Source of the DNA: Congeria kusceri
Taxonomy: Eukaryota; Mollusca; Bivalvia; Myida; Dreissenidae
Direction: 5' to 3'
Length of the DNA stretch: 64,000 nucleotides
Assembly: GCA_027627225.1 (NCBI GenBank)
Contig: JAPFQT010000079.1
Location: 372,001 to 436,000, forward strand
Below, one piece after another: positions 61,254-64,000 of this stretch. The notes below the pieces were generated by a model that ran no database searches, had not been told where the DNA came from, and was given only the letters and a program-made list of their open reading frames with translations. The stretch's first letter is position 1; every line of letters starts with the position of its first letter. The position numbers were made by a program, and so were the translations under genes.

Positions 61254-61936
61254 AAGGCCCTGTGACACTTTGGAGAATTTGAGGTACGAGTTCTGGCGAG
61301 TTGTAACTGGCCACAACTCGTCTGCTGTCATGTAGATGTTGTACTCATGTCCTTCTTTGTTGCGTGATGTCTACTAATCTCTTCTTATGTCGCCAGAACT
61401 CGCCAAGTAGCGGCCAGAATTTTAAACTGTATAAAATTCTCGCCGCTTCTCAGCAACTTTGTATTTTCATACAGTTGAAGGAATCTCGCGCACTCTCAAA
61501 CACACTCGAACACATTCTGTGGACATGTCTTCCCATAGCGTTTTGCCATATATTATCATTCCTGACATAACACGAGTTTGCTGCAAGTTTTAGAGACTTA
61601 CTAGAACATCTACTCTTCTGTTTCTCTTAAAATGTCATCAGAAACTCGTGCTCATGTCCTCACAATTCGTACAGACTCGTCCACACTCATACATTCTCGA
61701 AGACAAGTCTTTTATTGTTGAAAAGATATGGTACGCATATCTCGGCTGAACTCATGATAAAATGTGAGTATCATACTTTTGTTGTGTCAATTTCGTGTCA
61801 AGGTTGAAGAGAACTCGAACAAATGTCGTCTTGAAACAATGCCGCTACCAACTCAATTCACTTTATTGCGAGTTATGACTCGCTAGAACTCGTACAGAAA
61901 TCGAAGCTCAAATTTGCCACAGTATGACAGGGCTTT
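61254..61936. mobile_element. MITE with ~65-bp imperfect terminal inverted repeats
   Basis: Left AAGGCCCTGTGACACTTTGG, right (other strand) AAAGCCCTGTCATACTGTGG. The similarity continues inwards through AATTTGAG, GTACGAGTTCT-GCGAGT and TAACT. The interior is rich in ACTCG words; no transposase. A TTTAAAGGTCCCTTT palindrome follows at 61934 and recurs near 62403. Confidence 0.75.
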
Positions 61937-63300
61937 AAAGGTCCCTTTGTTTGATAGGGGAACACTTCTTTCTAGGACTAAAGGTGTCCTGTAAAGTACT
62001 TGCATAATCATAACAAAATTTGAGGAAGTCTTTACTTATTATTTTATCCTATCATTGACGAAATAACAGCCCCAGGGATAAACTTAGCTATATTTCCGTG
62101 AAAATATACTTGTCGCATGTATGGACTACGTTTTCTATTCCGTACACGATGCAATCGCAATGTTTACTTTTACACGATACAGTCGCATTGTCTGGTCAGT
62201 TATTTGATTATAATTTACATAAATTGTATTTAAAATACGCAAAAATGTTTTCCGAAACAATCAGATTTAATTTGCAGTCACACATGCGCTTCGTTCCCGA
62301 GTTTTTGAAAATGAGCAGAAAGGTTATGGTAATTTATTGTGTATTGACTCGTTTATAGATCATAAATTGTGAGGATCAATATGCAGGTTTTTCTTTTTTG
62401 ACTTTAAAGGTCCCTTTAATGTAAAAGTTACTTTTCAATTATATTTTGTAGTAATAACACAAACATATACAATAAAACTTGTTAACAGCCTAAGTTTAGT
62501 TTCTTGTATTTCTAGAATCGTGGGATTACTTCTTTAGTACAATTGGTTCATTTTTTATTAAACACTAGTAAAAGTAGTTGTACTAATAATTTATGATTTC
62601 CACATTTTGTACAACATTTGTTTTTTATAGTTTAGAAGAAAAAATGATGGTATAAAAAGAATACTAGGATTAGTGTTGAATTTAGAGAAGTTTGTCTTTT
62701 TTGGCTCGAACATCGGAAGCGCTCGCCTCCAAGCCTCGCGAGATAAACTTCTTTATACACTGCAGATCCATTATATCGCGTATAAAATGGCATCTTTTCA
62801 CGATATCATTATAAACAAAGCGAAACTCCAGTTGCGTAATTAGCATAAACATACACGTAATTAACTTCCTGTTCCGGGCTCGTATTTCCTTCCAAGCAGG
62901 TGGACGGGGGCAGTGTAACGTTTTTACAACACATGCCAAACATGTCCAATTAACGACAATTGATAATTGGCAGGGGGGGCCACATCTTTACAAGGGCCGC
63001 AAATTAACGGTTTGTAGGAGGCGCGAAGAACAAAACTGGGCCATGTTGTGATAACGGTTTCAAAGTTTGCAAAAGGCGTACATTGTTGTTTTTTGTCCTT
63101 AAGTGACATCTATACGGTTAACTTGTTTACAGTAAAATACAATTAATCTCTAAGTAAACCAATCAAAATGAATCCATTATCAGCCAATCAATTTCTTTAA
63201 CAAAATTAGCATGATCTGGTATATCTTAATATACGTCACTTGTAAATTATTTTCATTTTATCAACACCGTATATTATACAACAGTCTGGATTAATAAACA
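61937..63300. other. No gene supported
   Basis: Flanked by two TTTAAAGGTCCCTTT palindromes at 61934 and 62403. A CpG-containing patch at 62705-62770 includes TCTCGCGAG on the minus strand; a 29-codon ORF there (MDLQCIKKFISRGLEAS...) is coding-like but has no splice donor and no family. Confidence 0.4.
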
Positions 63301-63456
63301 ATGCCACCATCATGTGCTTGGAAGTACTTAGCGTGGTCATTAGACAAAACCCAGGCAACGTGTAATGTATGTAATGAGAAATTTGTGTACGGAACGATTA
63401 ACAAATTAATCAACAATACATTTAACAATATCTTAAGTTTCTTTATATTTGCCTAA
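63301..63456 (+). pseudogene. truncated BED zinc-finger ORF (hAT transposase / ZBED type)
   Basis: A 51-codon ORF begins MPPSCAWKYLAWSLDKTQAT and continues CNVCNEKFVYGTINKLIN. This matches the BED finger plan: W-x-x-aromatic, then C-x2-C, then K-L-I-N before the His pair. The expected HL-x(3-5)-H is lost: after KLIN the frame reads NTFNN and then stops. BED fingers bind DNA at the N-terminus of hAT transposases and of domesticated ZBED proteins. No DDE catalytic region follows, so it is a remnant or a first exon. Confidence 0.6.
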
Positions 63457-63729
63457 CACTCACTAAGTTATATTGCTCATTTACCACTGAAACAAGATAA
63501 AACAACTACATATTTCGGTACAGTCTAAATTATTAACATGATCGACGTAATGAGCTGTGGCACTGCAGACGCACATGTTCTTATCATAAATATTCATAAT
63601 GAATTTTTGTGGTCCCATTCACTTGCGTCATGTTTATGTTCGAAAAAATAGATCAAAAAAAAATATTTTGGGACCAAAAAATTCCCCATGCACGTCTGTT
63701 AGGGTATGGGCGTCAATACGGTCATTTAC

Positions 63730-63980
63730 GGTATGCATCTTTATTTGACGTTTATTTTCAAATTGTATAATGTTCATAGTACAGTGTAAAGTGTATTGAC
63801 TGGGTATGATCATGCCTCCTCCTATCTTAATTATGTTGGTTATTCGTCCATTTACTCTACTCTTGCTTTGATGCACATACTTTGTTGAAAATGACTGTAT
63901 TTGATGGTTCACTTATCAATAGCGGAATCAGCACAAGGTAAAATAAAATAACTACATATTAAGAAGTTTAGTTGCAAAGC
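63730..63980 (+). repeat. dispersed repeat, partner of 24745-25020
   Basis: See partner for shared blocks. Confidence 0.75.
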
Positions 63981-64000
63981 ATATCATGTCAAATCTCTTG

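Overview
The window looks like AT-rich, non-coding eukaryotic DNA, most likely from a bivalve mollusc. The reason is repeat content: blocks opening with TTTTTAGCTCACTTGAGC, closing with a GGGCC-hairpin plus CTYTTGTT-like tail, and filled with tandem units of about 120-150 bp are, from general knowledge, typical of bivalve genomes. There is no operon structure, no rRNA gene and no long ORF; the longest six-frame ORF is 144 aa and shows no family signature. Most short ORFs are chance or repeat translations and are left out.

Coding content is sparse. On the minus strand, 7856 to 3926, four exons have good splice sites and compatible phases and would encode a 127-aa protein with an acidic tail that I cannot identify; a decayed duplicate of its third exon lies at 5033-5183. 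On the plus strand there are: a first exon with ETS- and YY1-like motifs at 13011-13062; an isolated exon matching the start of talin rod domain R3 at 19165-19280, closed by a stop; and a truncated BED zinc-finger ORF of hAT/ZBED type at 63301-63456. A CpG-rich stretch with an NRF1-like palindrome and an E-box lies at 56734-56768.

The most unusual content is three miniature LTR elements (TRIM-like) at 8017-8304, 13826-14220 and 14355-14721. Each has TG/CA-type LTRs of only 87-147 bp, a tRNA-type primer binding site, a purine tract, an internal region of about 65-170 bp and a 4-bp target-site duplication. Each LTR type holds a sequence derived from a pol III gene: tRNA-like in two and 5S rRNA-like in the third. 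The 5S case resembles the plant Cassandra design. In all three the two LTR copies differ by an indel in the pol III-like part.

Layout: 0-8 kb, a MITE, the four-exon gene and minisatellites; 8-15 kb, TRIMs and dispersed repeats; 15-23.4 kb, talin fragment and tandem-core repeats; 23.4-30 kb, MITEs, a 333-bp tandem duplication, a tRNA-bearing MITE and a 42-bp minisatellite; 30-42.3 kb, a mosaic of tandem-core repeats with one tRNA-headed SINE at 41893-42226; 42.3-47 kb, a 523-bp tandem duplication and a 1.3-kb dispersed repeat; 47-55 kb, more tandem-core repeats and an inverted copy of the 1.3-kb repeat; 55-64 kb, mostly unique AT-rich DNA, a 45-bp minisatellite with higher-order structure, a long-TIR MITE and the BED finger. 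All calls come from reading the sequence; no database was searched.
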